Below, piece by piece: positions 34,371 to 44,740 of a stretch of 64,000 nt of DNA. A program made the translations under genes and the position numbers. The DNA comes from Massospora cicadina (taxonomy: Eukaryota > Entomophthoromycota > Entomophthoromycetes > Entomophthorales > Entomophthoraceae): positions 62,001-126,000 of the forward strand of contig JAKSZP010009265.1 in the NCBI GenBank assembly GCA_022478985.1, in the 5' to 3' direction. The first letter of the stretch is position 1. Every line of letters begins with the position of its first letter. The notes below the pieces were generated by a model. The model saw only the letters and a program-made list of their open reading frames with translations. It had not been told where the DNA came from and ran no database searches.

Positions 34371-36587
34371 TAGGAAACAATTCGCGGTGCACCACGTAGG
34401 AAATGCCCAGGGCCTGATGGGATACCCTACGAATTTTACAAAAAATATTTTCAACAAATTGCCCCCCTCCTATTGGCGTCAAAGAACCAGAGTTTGTTGG
34501 AAACACGCCTATTACCAGGAGACCATGAATCCTACGCTATAACCTTGTATAAAAAGGGTGACAAGTTGGACCTGGCCAACTGGCGCCCAATTGCACTCTC
34601 CAACACTGACAAAAAATTCTAACAAAAAATCTTAGCAGCTAGATTAGGCGCAATTGCATCTGATGCCCTATCACCCAACCAGTTTGGGTTTATACCAGGG
34701 CGTTCAATCTGGAACAACATACACCCTGTTGCAAACATTTGCCAATCCAAAGCAACTGGTGCCCTGGTCTTCTTGGATCAGGAAAAGGCGTATGACCATG
34801 TTAGCTGGCCATACCTAAAAGAATGTCTACATGCCTTCAAACTCCCACCAAGATTCAAAAATGGGCGATGCTCCTAACAGAATCTGCAACCATGGCTGTA
34901 TGCGGCCCTGGATTCTTAACAAACAAGATTAAACCACACAGTGGGCTCAAACGAGGGGATTCCCTCAGCCCACTGCTATACAATTTCAGCTTTGACCCAC
35001 TCCTCTGAGTAACTGACTCACGTCTCATGGGGATAACCGCACAAGGACAACCAACAGTCAAGATACTGGCCTTTGCAGATGACTGCGTAGCAGGTATAGC
35101 AAACAATGAAGATGCCCAACAGCTGGAACACACTCTAGAGGAATACTCCAAGGTGAGCAATGCATTGCTCAACAAAAGGAAGACAGAATTCATCCTCTTA
35201 GGCAAATACACAAACAATTGGGCCACAACATCAGAACCTCACACCAACACTCGAAGAAAAAACCAAATTATATTACCCTTTGCAACACCTCCCACCACCA
35301 CTCCTGTCTGACACCTTGTAATCTGGCTAGAATCAGGGGGATATGCTAATGAGACAATGGAAAGTAACCTGTTACAACGGGTATCCAAACGCGTCGCCTC
35401 CCTCAAGGGAAGAACCCCAGGACTAACAGGACGAGTTACAGTTGCTAACTCGCTCATCCTCCAAATATTGTGGTACCAGGCCCATGCGATAGCCTTATCA
35501 CCTACCTTTATAACCTCAGTTCGCGCGCTTATCCAGGGCTGGCTGTGGCCTGGCTCTCACCCTCCTATACGGATGGAAACACTATTTGGCCCACGCTCAA
35601 GCGGAGGCATGGGACTAATAGATTTTGAGAGCCATGCCAATCACATCCTAGGTACCTGGATAAAGGAAATCCTTTCTCCAGACCTCCTGCAACAACATTG
35701 GTCCAGAGCAGCAAGGACTAACTTTGCACAGGCGCTCAAATTAACCAACCCACATAGTCCACCCAGACTACTTTCATACCTTGCCAAGCACCCTACTGCA
35801 ACGGGTCCGCATGGAACCTCCCCTCATTTCAAACATATCCTCCAAACTATCCGCCGTATGGGATGGACCATAGAGAACATAGGTATTATACAGGGAAGGG
35901 GATGACCCAGCCCCCAATTCAAATTAAGAAACCCAGAAAACCACCCCCAGAGGGATATGCTCGCAACAACCCCAATCATAGTTAGGATAGAATACCTAGA
36001 TATGCTGGACATTCCCTATGATTTAACCACACAGAAAGCAATGTGGAAAATGACACACCACCCACTCCTATAACCAAGGATAAGAGCAAACGCCTGGCGC
36101 TGTTTGAGAAGGACCTATAGGACGGCGGGACCGCTCCAACTCCCTCCACAAAACATGTGCAATATGTGGAGGGGAGGGATCCCTACATCACCGCCTAAAA
36201 ACATGCCCCCCAACCAAAGCTATATGGCAGGAAGTCGCACGCCTGCTCAAGATTCAAAACGAACAGGAATTCTCAATATCAAAGAGTATCTTCGCGCTCC
36301 AGATCGAGTCACCAATCCCATCTACCCTCCGCTCCCTAATAATACCCATTGTAATGTGGACAATACACACAATTGCATTAGATGCGTTCAAGGGCACAGT
36401 CCCAACCATTCATGGGATTATTAACAGGTTCCATGTCCACTTACTAGAGCACTTCCAAGCCTGGCTCTATGGATATATGAGACCAAGACAAAAAGCGCTC
36501 ATAGAATCATGGTTCCCACTCTGGTTCCTCCACACAGACCCTTTCCTTCACACCTGCTCCATAGCAGGGGAAACCCCCTCAGAGTAG
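34371..36587 (+). pseudogene. LINE ORF2 reverse transcriptase and C-terminal region
   Basis: RT motifs in order: CPGPDGIPYEFYKKYF (about 34405), LANWRPIALSNTDKKF, NQFGFIPGRSIWNN, VFLDQEKAYDHVSW (catalytic Asp), LKRGDSLSPLLYNFSFDPLL, and FADD intact at 35072-35083. The long C-terminal frame at 35357-35905 reads SKRVASLKGRTPGLTGRVTV and MGLIDFESHANHILG. Near 36151-36200 a CAICGGEGSLHHRLKTC motif resembles the zf-RVT zinc-binding module seen after RT in some LINEs, and an open frame runs to 36587. Stops and shifts are frequent between 34620 and 35030. Confidence 0.82.
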
Positions 36588-37716
36588 TGCACCAACCCCC
36601 CATACCTGGCAGTCCCGCTGGCAACAGGGGTAACTTGAGTACCCTGGGGTGCCCAATTTTTATACATCTTAGTTATTCTCTTAGTTTCACATATATTCAG
36701 TAATGTCTGTCCCCTGGTCAGCTTACCTCAGTTAAATAAAAACTTGGGAAAACCTGTGCACGGACCTCTTTAAGGAGGTCTCATGCAACGTTAGCTATTG
36801 GATTTGCACAAATGTAACTCTCTCCTCTGGTGTATTTCTGGGCCACCCTGGTCCCCTCCAGACTGGGCTACCTTTGCACTCCAGCCCAGAGCACCTCTTG
36901 GGTATGAACTCTACTATGGGGTCCACCTCAGTCTTGTTGTTTGTCCAGTTTCTGTTTGTTTATATTTGTTAACCACCATCACCCTAAGTTACTTCATCTC
37001 CAGCACCCTCTGCGGGGCTCTACTCACCTTATAACTGATAACTAGTTTAGGCGTTGGGGCTGTGCACCATGCACCACCCCAATGGGAACAGGAGAGTTAT
37101 AGACACTCTCCTTACAGGCCCATGAATTGACTAAAATAACAATTGTTTCAGCCCAATTAATGGCAATTTTACTCATATAATCAGGTTGATTTTAAATGCA
37201 AAACTCAGCATTAAAATCTTCCAGTTAAGACAATGTCATAACTTGACGAATAACAATAAAATGATGATAAAAAGATATATGACTCATAAACATGACGCAC
37301 CCTTAATTGGGGCATCAGCAGGCCTTTCATAGCACTAAGTATGCCCATATTCAGAACAATTTATATTCAAGTTCTTAATAAATTAATTTCAATAATTAAA
37401 CCCAAAAATTCGCCTCAGTGCAATAAGATTAATGCACTAATTTAGGAGGTACAATTTAGTTAATGCTGTGAAAACACTTTGCACCCAAGTGGCCTCTACA
37501 TTTGCCCAAATAATTATATATCATAGTTATCATTAGTGACAATAATCAGGTTTACTAGACTTAATCAAGGCGGATTTGAGGTAAATATGATTTAACAGAT
37601 TATGTAGATAATTTGGGAAGGATCAAAGGATCCATCTATGGGAGTAATCTATCAGCATTGTTGGTTTTTCTCAAAGGGATTTATTTTTGAGTCAACCATT
37701 AAAATCTAACACTAAT

Positions 37717-40010
37717 AAAGACAGCTATTTAATTCCAAAGATTGACGCTGCCCTGCATGACTCTCTAGCTCAAATTTCTTCTCCATGATGAATCTTGCAA
37801 GCAGTTATTGCAGATGAATCTATCACCAGAAGATCAAGAGAAATGTGCGTTGAAATTCATGGAGATTTTATTCCAACCTACCCAGCTCCCACAGGGATTA
37901 TGCAATGCCCCCGCCTTGTTCCAATGGGTGATGGATCACAACATGCAAGATCTTAAACTCAGCTGTGTGATTGTTTACCTAGATGACATAATGGTGTTTT
38001 CCAAAACCTTCACCGATTGTCTAGACAACCTCAAGCCAGAGTTTAAACAAATGAGAGAAAATCATATTAAACTAAAAACCTGAAAAGTGTACCTTTTTCT
38101 AGCAGGATTTGGAATTTCTAGTACATGCCATATTTTGGGAAGAGATTCAACCCTTGTATTATAAGGTTGAAGCAATCTCTAAAATTTTTGAGCCAAAGAA
38201 CCTTTGAGACATACAAGTACTCTTAAGAATGATGGGATATTACCATCAATTTATCCCTAACTTTGCTCAACTTGCTAAACCTCTTGTCTGATTGCTAACC
38301 AAAAATGCCTCTTTTATATGAGGATTAGAGCAACAAACTGCATTTGAGTCAATGAAGAGTTTGTTAACAAAGATGACCAATCTTATGACATCCAGATTAT
38401 GGGAAGCCATTCAATCTGTTCACTGATGCCTCCAACTTAGCTGTAGGTGCCATCCTTTATCAACTTGATGAAAATAGCACTGACCACATGGTGTTATATT
38501 ATAGCAAAACACTTTCCAAAGCTGAGTGAAATTGTAGCGTCACAGAGAAAAAGTGCTTTGCTGTTCTCCTTGTGGTGAAACATTTCCTGCCCTTCTTGTA
38601 TGGTACAAACTTTACAGTTTTGACTGATCATGCCTCCCTAAAGTGGCTGCAAAATATGAAAGATTTGACAGGAAGTCTAGCCAGATGGGCTCTTAAGCTT
38701 CAGCACTATGACATGATATTGTCTACCAAGCTGGAACAAAACACTGAATGTAAATGGACTGACTTGAATGCCCCTAATATATCTTGACAATAGCAAAGCT
38801 GAACGGTTACACGACCTACGCATGAAGACAGACTCTTGGGAGGATGAAGAGTACCAGTTCAGAAGATGTTTAGATGGCATGCTCAAAATATGAAGGTTCT
38901 CACCAGATTACTTTACAAGGAAGCTGGAATTGGCTGGCTACCTTACTTGCGACCTTCTGAATGGGTACCAGTTATAATGGATTCCCACAATACTTTAGGC
39001 CATGGAGGAGCCAGAAAAACTTATGAATGGATCAAGGATCGCTACTATTGGGAAGAAATACTTGACTCTGTAGTGGAAGTCTTAAATGCTTGCATCAATT
39101 TTAAAAATAACAGAAGCTGCATAAGGCCAAGTACAAGTATCAACCTATTACCCCTCAGCAGCCATTTCATACCATCAGTTTAGATGTCATAGGTCCACTA
39201 TCTGAGTCCACAATAGAAAATCAATATATCCTAGTAGGAATTAATCATTTCATGAAGTGGATTGAATAATTGCCATTCCTGCACAAAGTGCTAAAGCTAC
39301 TGCTAACTTTTTATATAAAATCATAATTACAGGTATGGCCGCCCACAGGTTCTACTAAGCGATAATGGGAAGAATTTTACGTCAAGAGTTGTGAGAATCT
39401 TAGCTATGAGCGTGGGAACTCAACAATTATTCTCAGAACCTTGCAACCCATCAACTAACGGGAATGTAGAAAGAGAAAATGGGACATTGGTATCAATACT
39501 ACGCAAGATGGTCACTACCAATCCACTACCTTGGGACTCAAGACTTTTCAAGTGCATTGATGGCTTATAAGATAAGTTTCCATTGAATTATCAAAATATC
39601 TCCCTTCAAGGCCTTATATGGAAGAGAACCTGGAATCTCAGCTTTATTAGCTTGAGAAGTTACTAGTGATAATACCAAAGATCCTGAGAAAGCGCTAAGA
39701 AGATTATCTCAGAAGATAATAGAACTTCAGTCAGTGGCAATGACAAACTTTGCTAAGACAGTTGTAAGGGAAGGTCAAGCAGCAAATGAAACTTGCTGAC
39801 CTTTACCCGCCTTTGAGATTTCAGATATAGTCTTATATTATCACAATTAAATAGCACCCCAAGGAGAAAATTAGATTCCATCTAGATGGGCCATATGCTA
39901 TTGCTTACAAAAGTGGAGATGAATACTCAACTAAGCTTTTGCAAATTGGAGTAATGATCAACTGCATTCCTAGCTGGTTCTTGCATTGGCATTCACCCAC
40001 TAATATTCTT
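37717..40010 (+). pseudogene. Element A Pol: C-terminal RT, RNase H, integrase
   Basis: Continues RT after insertion I: DSYLIPKIDAAL, then QMNLSPEDQEKCALKF and PQGLCNAPALFQWVMD, with YLDD intact at 37976-37987. RNase H at about 38410-38760 reads LFTDASNLAVGAILYQLDE and LTDHASLKWLQNMKD. Integrase has LGHGGARKTYEWIKDRYYW, a damaged Cys pair (CINFKNN), SLDVIGPL split by a shift, LLSDNGKNFTS and VERENGTLVSILRKM with D and E present. Numerous shifts and stops. The polypurine tract AAAGAGGGTGA at 40011-40021 follows. Confidence 0.84.
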
Positions 40011-40021
40011 AAAGAGGGTGA

Positions 40022-40789
40022 TGTCATATATTCTGATATCAGGCATGATGGGAAGAATATTGACTATTCAACTCCCTCATCTGAATTGATATCTAGACTT
40101 AAAAAAGGGGGTTAAATCCATTACCTCAACAAATTACTTGGAGAATTTGATAGTCTGCACAGCTCTAGTCAACCCTAGTAAAACTCCAACAAACCAATTT
40201 TAGCTTAAAATACTCCAAGATGAATTTCTGATTCATCAATCTTATGGATCAACTGAAGATCAGATGATAGCTACTTGTAGTGGCACACAGGGCCACAAAT
40301 TAAGATGAACCCAAAAAGGGTAGGGATCAATAAGCTTCTGAATGATCAACCTAGGTGACATACAGTCTCATCTGACTTGGGTATTCATCTCACCATTTTT
40401 TCCTATCAGAATTATGGTACAAAGGTTTTATAACATCCAGAATGAATCATCTGGCCAGAAGCCTCCATTCTGGATTTCCACCTCTACTATCTTTATTAAT
40501 CCTTTTCCTTTTAGGGTTTATATTGCTAATTGTGCCATATAAAAACCCCTGATTTATCCTATAATAAAGTTACATCATTATTTCTGTATCTCACTTTGGT
40601 ACTTGACTTCAACAAGTCTATTTTGCCATGATTACCATAGGATGTATACTCTAGCTGACAGGATATAAGCGATGATTTGGCACCCTTTTTAATAAAAATA
40701 TACTTGTCATGTGGCTTAGTCAGCCTCAAGTATTGACTGTTGGGCTTCTTGGGCATAGCACCATTGAGCTCAAAAATGGATGATCTACA
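40022..40789 (+). repeat. Element A 3' LTR
   Basis: Starts TGTCATATATTC and ends CTACA, 768 bp. It matches 1637-2358 plus 18039-18083 and is followed by the duplication AACCT. A TATAAAAACC box at about 40538 fits an LTR promoter core. Confidence 0.87.
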
Positions 40790-40799
40790 AACCTTTCCC

Positions 40800-41140
40800 C
40801 TTTAACTTCTTGCTTAAGTTTTCTATACTAGTAGAATTTCCCATTCAGGTTGTTTCCAGATTGAGTCACTTGTTGGGCCTGGGAATAGGGGTTAAGTTGT
40901 TGAATTTCTTAAAAATTTCAAAGTCTACATGGAGTTTTATGATCTTTTCCCTGCAGTATTCTGTAGAATTATTAACTAGGGTGGGCTTGGGAGTAGGCTG
41001 GGGAAGGAAACATAGGAGGCAGGGAGGGGTTGCAGCTACCCATCTCTCATCCAGGGTATGCCCTAGGTTAGAGGTCTGGGTAAGGGGCAGAGCCTTGGGG
41101 TAAGAACCCTTTTTAGTCTTAAAAGGATGCATGACTCAGT
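40800..41140 (-). repeat. LTR fragment related to elements F and G
   Basis: On the minus strand HTLDERWVAATPP followed by QPTPKPTLV matches the LTR of F (HVVDERWVTALPP near 48262-48300) and the LTR of G (HIVDKRWVTAFP near 50700). Nucleotide similarity around GATGAGMGMTGGGTAACTGC supports common descent. No ends or partner LTR are visible, so it is probably a solo or truncated LTR. Confidence 0.45.
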
Positions 41141-42270
41141 CCAGTTTGGTAACCAAAGCCAAGGGCCTTACAGTATCAACTGTATTAAGTGGGATATGAC
41201 TGTATTTGATATGTACATATCTTATGGCTGGAGATAAGTTCAAAATCTGGGCAATGGAATGATGGCATGGTGTGATGAGCCTAAAGTATTGTAGATGGTC
41301 ATTGTCAAGTTCAGTATATAATTAATCAAACAAATCAATTAAATAAATATATTAGACAAGTATTATAGATGCCCTTTATTAATTTTAGTATATTATTGGA
41401 CCAATCAAATCAAACAAATAACCATCCACCTCATATCTAAAATTATTGAGCCTATTGAATCGACCAAATAATATCAAGTTACTCAGCTGAAAGGAAATAC
41501 CAACTCTGATTAAAGTCCTATATACCATTTTTCATCTTATATAAGATTTTTATTTAAGTTTTCATGATCAAAAAAATCAAATGACCTACCTATGTTGGTT
41601 CTCCTAATCCATAAAATCTTTGTAATAAGATTAATATTTTAATTCATTTTTTAGGGTTATAGATTAAATATACTTGTATATATTTATATATGCAAACATT
41701 GTATTTAAAAGATTATCTCTTAAATCACCTTCAACTAAATGAAACTGATTAACTAAAACAGATTTTGAGGAACCATCTAGTACTAAAAAAAACAGATTTT
41801 GAGGACCATCTAGTACTAAAAAAACAGATTTTGAATACCTCTACCGGCCATCTGGTTGCCGTTACTCCCAGGTTTAATCTAGGCCAATCCAACCAATTAA
41901 ATAAACTATCCCAGCCGTCCTCTTTTAAAAGGTAGATGATAGAATACAATGATGATATCACAGCATTGCAATAAATGAAATGTCAGAAACTTTTGAAAGC
42001 TAACCAGCTAAGGCATATACATGCCCTTCAACCTTTTACTGTAAGGTAAAAGTTCTACCCTTTTTAATTGAAGCTTCTTTCGCACCGCTTGAGGGTTTTT
42101 TTGAAACTAAGTTTGTGGTAATTTACCTTAACCCAACTTTGGTTGGGTGACGTTATTCGTTGTTGGGGGTAGAGGGATATTGTTGGCAGATGGGCTGAGC
42201 TCTCTTTATAGAATTATTGAATACTTACAAACCTCTTAACGGCAGCTTTTATTTTATTGAACCGGACCTT
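41141..42270. other. AT-rich intergenic spacer
   Basis: No gene, RNA or element boundary is evident. A short tandem repeat lies inside (41755-41836). From about 42050 the GC content rises towards the host gene. Confidence 0.6.
41755..41836. repeat. Short tandem repeat, about 33-bp unit
   Basis: Two full copies and a partial third of a unit containing ACAGATTTTGAGG and CCATCTAGTACTAAAAAAA. Too short and AT-rich for coding. Confidence 0.8.
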
Positions 42271-42474
42271 ATGGCTTTACAGTTAAAAGATTTCGCTCGG
42301 CTAATTATTCTATGGGCTTGGACAACTTTTTTGGGGTTTGTTTTGATTGTCCTTCAAATCGTGTACCAGTTTTTTTTCTACGCTCATTACTTGTTTCCTC
42401 ATCATCTCGACCGTTTCCATGGTTGTGCCTATACCTACCAACCCACTAATTTTGGTGGGCTCGCGGATACTTAG
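42271..42474 (+). CDS. Possible small membrane protein or upstream exon
   Basis: From ATG 42271 a 67-codon frame reads MALQLKDFARLIILWAW, then FLGFVLIVLQIVYQFFFYA, then a polar tail (HLDRFHGCAYTYQPTNFGG). The hydrophobic run of about 25 residues would be one transmembrane helix. It lies about 380 bp upstream of the ASCC2-like gene on the same strand, in a zone of rising GC content. It could be a small gene, one exon of a gene with small introns, or chance. I recognise no family. Confidence 0.25.
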   Translation: MALQLKDFARLIILWAWTTFLGFVLIVLQIVYQFFFYAHYLFPHHLDRFHGCAYTYQPTNFGGLADT

Positions 42475-42853
42475 CTTTAGGATATTTGGAGTATTTATAC
42501 CCCCGCTTCCTTCGAGCTTCCGGCTTTTGTTTGTGAGTTACTTTGTCCCGTAGTGTCGCTTTGTTTGATGTTACTTTGATGGCTACCAGTTAAATTTTGG
42601 GTTCTGGCCGGCGAACTCTAGCCGGTTGCTACCCAAAGGTCACCCAACTGTTTTTCCCTTTCTTTGTGGTGTAGGGTTTACCAGCGGTTTTGGGACGGGC
42701 AGATGCCAAGTTTAAATTTGTTGAACCCCTTGAACGCGCGGTAACTTTAAGTTGGAACCGCTCGGCTTTTACTGACTTTAAATCATAACCCGAGCTCGCT
42801 TCTAACCTCGCCTTTATAGCTTACGTTAAGCCGAAGGATTTTGGTAAGGGGGT
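42475..42853. other. Upstream region of the ASCC2-like gene
   Basis: Probable 5' untranslated and promoter sequence. The ASCC2 frame is closed by TAA two codons before ATG 42854, which supports that start. No clear TATA box. Extra 5' exons cannot be excluded, because animal ASCC2 has sequence before the region where this protein begins. Confidence 0.45.
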
Positions 42854-44740
42854 ATGGATAGCTTGGCGTTCTGGCGGGACAAGATTTTGGAGTGCCTCGA
42901 GTCGGAGCAGGAATTTGGGCCGAGGCTGGAGCGGTACCGGGTCGAAAGGTTTGCCGAGATTTTTCTCGCGTGCCATCTGCCCACCCGGGGGCCCGATCTC
43001 GCAACCGAGGCCGAGGCCGAGATCCTTCACCTGATCTTCCACGCCGTCCACCGGGCTTCTTGCGAGACGCCGGTGGTTTCAATCTCCCCCTCGGCCGCCT
43101 TCTTGATCGATTTCGCCAAGGCGTACGCGGGGTGTAACCTGGAAGCCGTGCGGGGCATCCTTTCGAACTTTTTGGCGGCTAAACCGGGCCTGGAGTCGGA
43201 GTTCATCTGCGCCCGAGCCGCCATGGTCGATTACCTCAGGGGCGTGGTGAAGAGGCTAGAGAAGACCGGTTACGATAGGATACCGGCCAACTACGCTGCC
43301 TTCGTGGTGGGGCTTTTCGCGAATATCGGGGTGGGGCTGTCGAGGCTGTTTTCAGCCTCCTCCAAGGTCTGTGGATGGTTTAACCTAACCCCGGACTTTT
43401 TGACGACGCTGGTGGCGTTTTACGATGCGATAACGCAGGTTGCCCTCCGTGGACCCCATCCCTGTGAGGCGGAGTCCAAGAAGATGGTCCTCTCCGTTAT
43501 TCAGCTTAGTCTAGAGACCAAATATCTTTTGCCCATTAAGAATTTTGGCACGAGCCCCTCCACCATTGTTAGCCTGTTTGATCAGCTGTATAGTATCCTT
43601 AGCAAACCTTTCTCGGCGGATGACGGAGTTCAAACCAAGCGGGCGCTGTATGACGCATCCCTCGCAGCGGATCTATCCCTGATGTATGACTATCCCGCGC
43701 TGTTGTCCTCCTTGGGTAGTCCGGATATTGCGTAAGCGAGGGGTCGTGTTATGTTGAACTTTTAGATGCCGGAAAGCGAAGCTGGATGCGTTGGTGGGAA
43801 TGTCTGACTCGGTTCTGTTTGGTCTTGAGAGGCCGTTCAGTCCACCCCCTCGTATCACTCGACTACGGATGTCGAATCGGATGATGAGGTGAGCCAACCG
43901 TTTAATTTGGCTAAGGTTTAGATGCTTCTGGAGTCCAAGGTGTCCCAGGTTCGGGACCTCTTCCCTGATTTGGATGAGTCCTTTGTCAAACTTTGCTTCG
44001 AACGGCTCGCCATCGATGCCGAAGGGCTGATAGCTCGGCTTCTCGAAGATGATCTCCCCCAAGTTCTCTTGGCGCTAAAAGATCAGCATTCTGAAGGTTC
44101 CGTCTTGGCCACTCGCAGAAACATCCACGACAATGACGAGTTTGATCTGCTGGCTCCCGGCCGGAAGGTGGCGCCCCTTGACGGGGTATATCAGAAAGGA
44201 AGGTAGGGTTTGAACGAGTGCTGCATAACCTTTAGAATGACGCCCATCGACCCCATAGGGCCTCAAGCTGAGCTCAAAGAGGCCACCATCCAACTGGTCT
44301 ATAACCAGTACGATGACGAATACGACGATACCTACGATCAGGATCTTCAGGGCCTTGCTGAGCCGGATGAGACTCCTGAAGATCCCAGCCTTAGGCACGA
44401 GGCTACGCTCTACAGCGCTTATACTGACAACCCCAACCTTTTCCAAAAATCAAAGGAAGCCAGATCCTCAAAGGCCCGCGCTAGCCTTAGGCATACCACG
44501 GGCATGTCAGATGAGCAATTGGAGGGCTGGGCGAGCATGTTGAGGCGAGAACCGGCTAGGCAAAAACGGCTTGGCGCCAAACTCGGCGTCGTATCAGAGC
44601 TTTTGAATGACCAGCCCATCTCGGAGGGCCCCCAGGTCCCTCCCAAGCCACCCAACTGGGCACACAAGGATCGAAACAAGGCAAAGTTGGCTAACCATCG
44701 TCGTAAGGATTTGCATCAAAGGAAGCTCGACAAGACTTGA
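42854..44740 (+). CDS. ASCC2: ASCC2/Cue3-like RQT complex subunit, four exons
   Basis: Four exons read best: 42854-43731, 43766-43888, 43922-44202 and 44236-44740. They give about 595 residues, near yeast Cue3 size. The N-terminal helical region (FWRDKILECLESEQEF, then VSISPSAAFLIDFAKAYAG) fits the ASCC3-binding part of ASCC2. A CUE domain at about residues 339-381 (VRDLFPDLDESFVKLCFERL, then LLEDDLP) binds ubiquitin. Next come RRNIHDNDEFDLL and acidic YDDEYDDTYD, both typical of ASCC2, and a basic Lys/Arg-rich tail ending at TGA. In yeast and animals this protein works with the ASCC3/Slh1 helicase to split collided ribosomes, binding K63-linked ubiquitin. Oddity: exon 2 needs one extra base between 43829 and 43850 to stay in frame. 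It is far GC-richer than its surroundings. Confidence 0.9.
43732..43765 (+). other. ASCC2-like intron 1, 34 bp
   Basis: GTAAGC to TTTTAG, phase 2. It removes the TAA at 43733 and joins SPDIA to CRKAKLDALVGMSD. Confidence 0.7.
43889..43921 (+). other. ASCC2-like intron 2, 33 bp
   Basis: GTGAGC to GTTTAG, phase 0, with GGCTAAGG as a likely branch point about nine bases from the end. It joins VESDDE to MLLESKVSQVRDLF at the CUE domain. Confidence 0.75.
44203..44235 (+). other. ASCC2-like intron 3, 33 bp
   Basis: GTAGGG to CTTTAG, phase 2, with GCATAACC as a likely branch point. It joins GVYQKGR to MTPIDPIGPQAELKEA and keeps the frame. Confidence 0.78.

Larger units (their letters stand above)
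31345..37085 (+). mobile_element. LINE (non-LTR retrotransposon), two ORFs
   Basis: Contains ORF1 with a zinc knuckle and ORF2 with an AP-type endonuclease, reverse transcriptase and a C-terminal Cys/His motif. It has no LTRs. The outer limits are estimates because I found no poly-A tail or target duplication. The 5' end is placed near a GTGCAC-rich stretch and the 3' end after the last GTGCAC-rich stretch at about 37065. It is broken by shifts and stops in both ORFs. Confidence 0.75.
30434..37711. mobile_element. Insertion I in element A's RT, class uncertain
   Basis: Interrupts RT precisely: LTK before it and DSYLIPKID after it. CTAAG at 30429-30433 and CTAAT at 37712-37716 are probably a 5-bp target duplication with one mutation. 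The left end TGTTAAATTTT and the reverse complement of the right end, TGTTAGATTTT, match at 10 of 11 bases. No long direct repeat between the ends was found by eye, so it could be a DNA element, a decayed LTR element or a composite. It contains repeat J and a LINE. The AT-rich parts at 30434-30980 and 37086-37711 hold no gene I can support. Confidence 0.6.
1637..40789 (+). mobile_element. Element A: old Ty3/gypsy LTR retrotransposon, host of the left nest
   Basis: The outer boundaries are the 5' LTR start at 1637 and the 3' LTR end at 40789, flanked by the 5-bp duplication AACCT (1632-1636 and 40790-40794). Removing nested elements B, C, K, D and I leaves Gag, protease, RT, RNase H and integrase remnants in canonical gypsy order: Gag 18103-22113, protease and N-terminal RT 29285-30433, rest of pol 37717-40010. 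The reassembled 5' LTR is 767 bp against 768 bp for the 3' LTR, an independent check on the reading. All coding parts carry stops or frameshifts, so A is dead. It is the oldest layer of this nest. Confidence 0.85.
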
